A stretch of 64,000 bases of DNA from Otis tarda. Taxonomy: Eukaryota; Chordata; Aves; Otidiformes; Otididae. Both the position numbers and the translations under genes were made by a program. This document shows, in pieces, positions 63,071 to 64,000 of this stretch. The notes beneath the pieces were generated by a model. It had not been told where the DNA came from. It ran no database searches and was given only the letters and a program-made list of their open reading frames with translations. Where the stretch lies: positions 57,613,001 to 57,677,000 of the forward strand of contig CM048552.1 of NCBI GenBank assembly GCA_026413225.1, read 5' to 3'. How positions within the stretch are numbered: the first letter of the stretch is position 1; every line of letters starts with the position of its first letter.

Positions 63071-64000
63071 GGTCTTGTGGCTGTCAGGGCAACTTATCCT
63101 GCTCACATCAGAGAAGGAGCGTTACCCAGTCATAGGAATCTTGCTTTATTTGAGGAAGAAATTAAATGTGTAAATAAAAAGAGTGCTCTATTTCTCCCTA
63201 GCTGCTAAGTACAGGATTTAACCTAATAAACCCTTCTCTAGGGTAAGGACATCATCTTCTGTTGTTTGTGGTTTTTTTTTTCCTAAATCCACAGTGTTTC
63301 TTTTCCTTTCTCTTTCTCACGTATTCAAGATGAGAGAAGCTTCAGCGAGCACAGCTACCAGCATTCCAATTTATTCAGCAGCAACCCCTGTGGACTGCTA
63401 ACAGCAGACTACGATTCTGCTTGGATTACAAGGCGTAGATAAGTAATTCCATCCTTAATCTATCACTGTCAATGCCACTAAGGGAACATCTTTTACCTGT
63501 GAGAAGTCAGGCAGAGGAAAAGATTGAGATTGGGAGGGGGGGAAGCATGGGGTAAAACAGCAGAAATAAAGAGGACACAAGTCCCTTAAGAGCTCTGTGC
63601 GCAAGTGCATGTGGAAATAAGTAGGAAATGAGGGAAAGGGACAAAGGACCAGGATGCTCACAGAAAAGTAGCAAACAGAAAGGTGATAGTCAGATTCCAA
63701 GCAGAATTTTTCAATAGCAATGAAAATCTCACTTCCAACATCCTCTATGCCTTCTATTACACTGATCCCACTGTAAAATGGAAGAGATGTTTGATACCTC
63801 AGTAAATGCTGATGGATACCACTACATTACAACCACGATCAATAAATCTCAAGTACATCATAATGGAGCCTCAAAGCCTTCGCACACAGACCTGTCAGTA
63901 AACTGGGACAATATTACAAACAGACAACAAAGGATAATGCAAAGATTGCAAAAATGGAACAACACCGAGACAAGTGAATTTCTTGGAGGATGGAGTGGAA
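63071..64000. other. Right-hand end, no feature recognised
   Basis: AT-rich sequence without a recognised exon or repeat. Open frames here are short. Confidence 0.4.

Overview
This is vertebrate nuclear DNA, almost certainly from a bird. Genes are split by GT-AG introns, the sequence is AT-rich with one CpG island, and the repeats are avian: CR1 LINE fragments on both strands and three solo LTRs, two of the type that starts near TGTCCTGG and ends near CCACGACA in sense. The parvalbumin reads as avian. The LTR types point away from chicken and towards Neoaves, but this is an inference.

Three genes are certain or near certain, in the order known for mammals (CSF2RB - NCF4 - PVALB). (1) 1142-3487, minus strand: the first two coding exons of CSF2RB, the common beta chain of the IL-3/IL-5/GM-CSF receptors; the rest lies beyond the left edge. 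(2) 9612-19644, minus strand: complete NCF4 (p40phox), ten coding exons joining in phase to 350 codons with PX, SH3 and PB1 domains. (3) 46470-54611, plus strand: complete PVALB, four coding exons of 61, 133, 110 and 29 nt giving 110 residues with two intact EF-hand loops. A likely muscle-type PVALB promoter (E-box, MEF2-like site, TATA box) and noncoding first exon lie at 42732-42857.

Region by region: 1-3500 CSF2RB with a 0.4 kb purine microsatellite in its intron; 3686-4824 a 1.14 kb solo LTR with a perfect 5-bp target duplication, only about 200 bp from the CSF2RB signal-peptide exon; 8583-9202 an LTR just behind the NCF4 poly(A) signal; 9612-19644 NCF4 with a second LTR of the same family in intron 6; 19.6-42.7 kb an apparently gene-free interval with CR1 and MIR remnants; 42.7-54.8 kb PVALB with a CpG island in its first intron; 54.8-64 kb no recognised gene, though weak splice-site, reading-frame and CpG evidence suggests a minus-strand transcript. 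IFT27, the neighbour expected next, is not visible.

CSF2RB and NCF4 are both myeloid genes (cytokine signalling and the phagocyte NADPH oxidase) on the same strand. PVALB is divergent from them, and is a muscle and neuronal Ca2+ buffer. The window holds no bacterial-type systems, CRISPR or operons. Its interest lies in LTRs next to immune genes, the PVALB promoter, and the unexplained 58-63 kb region.
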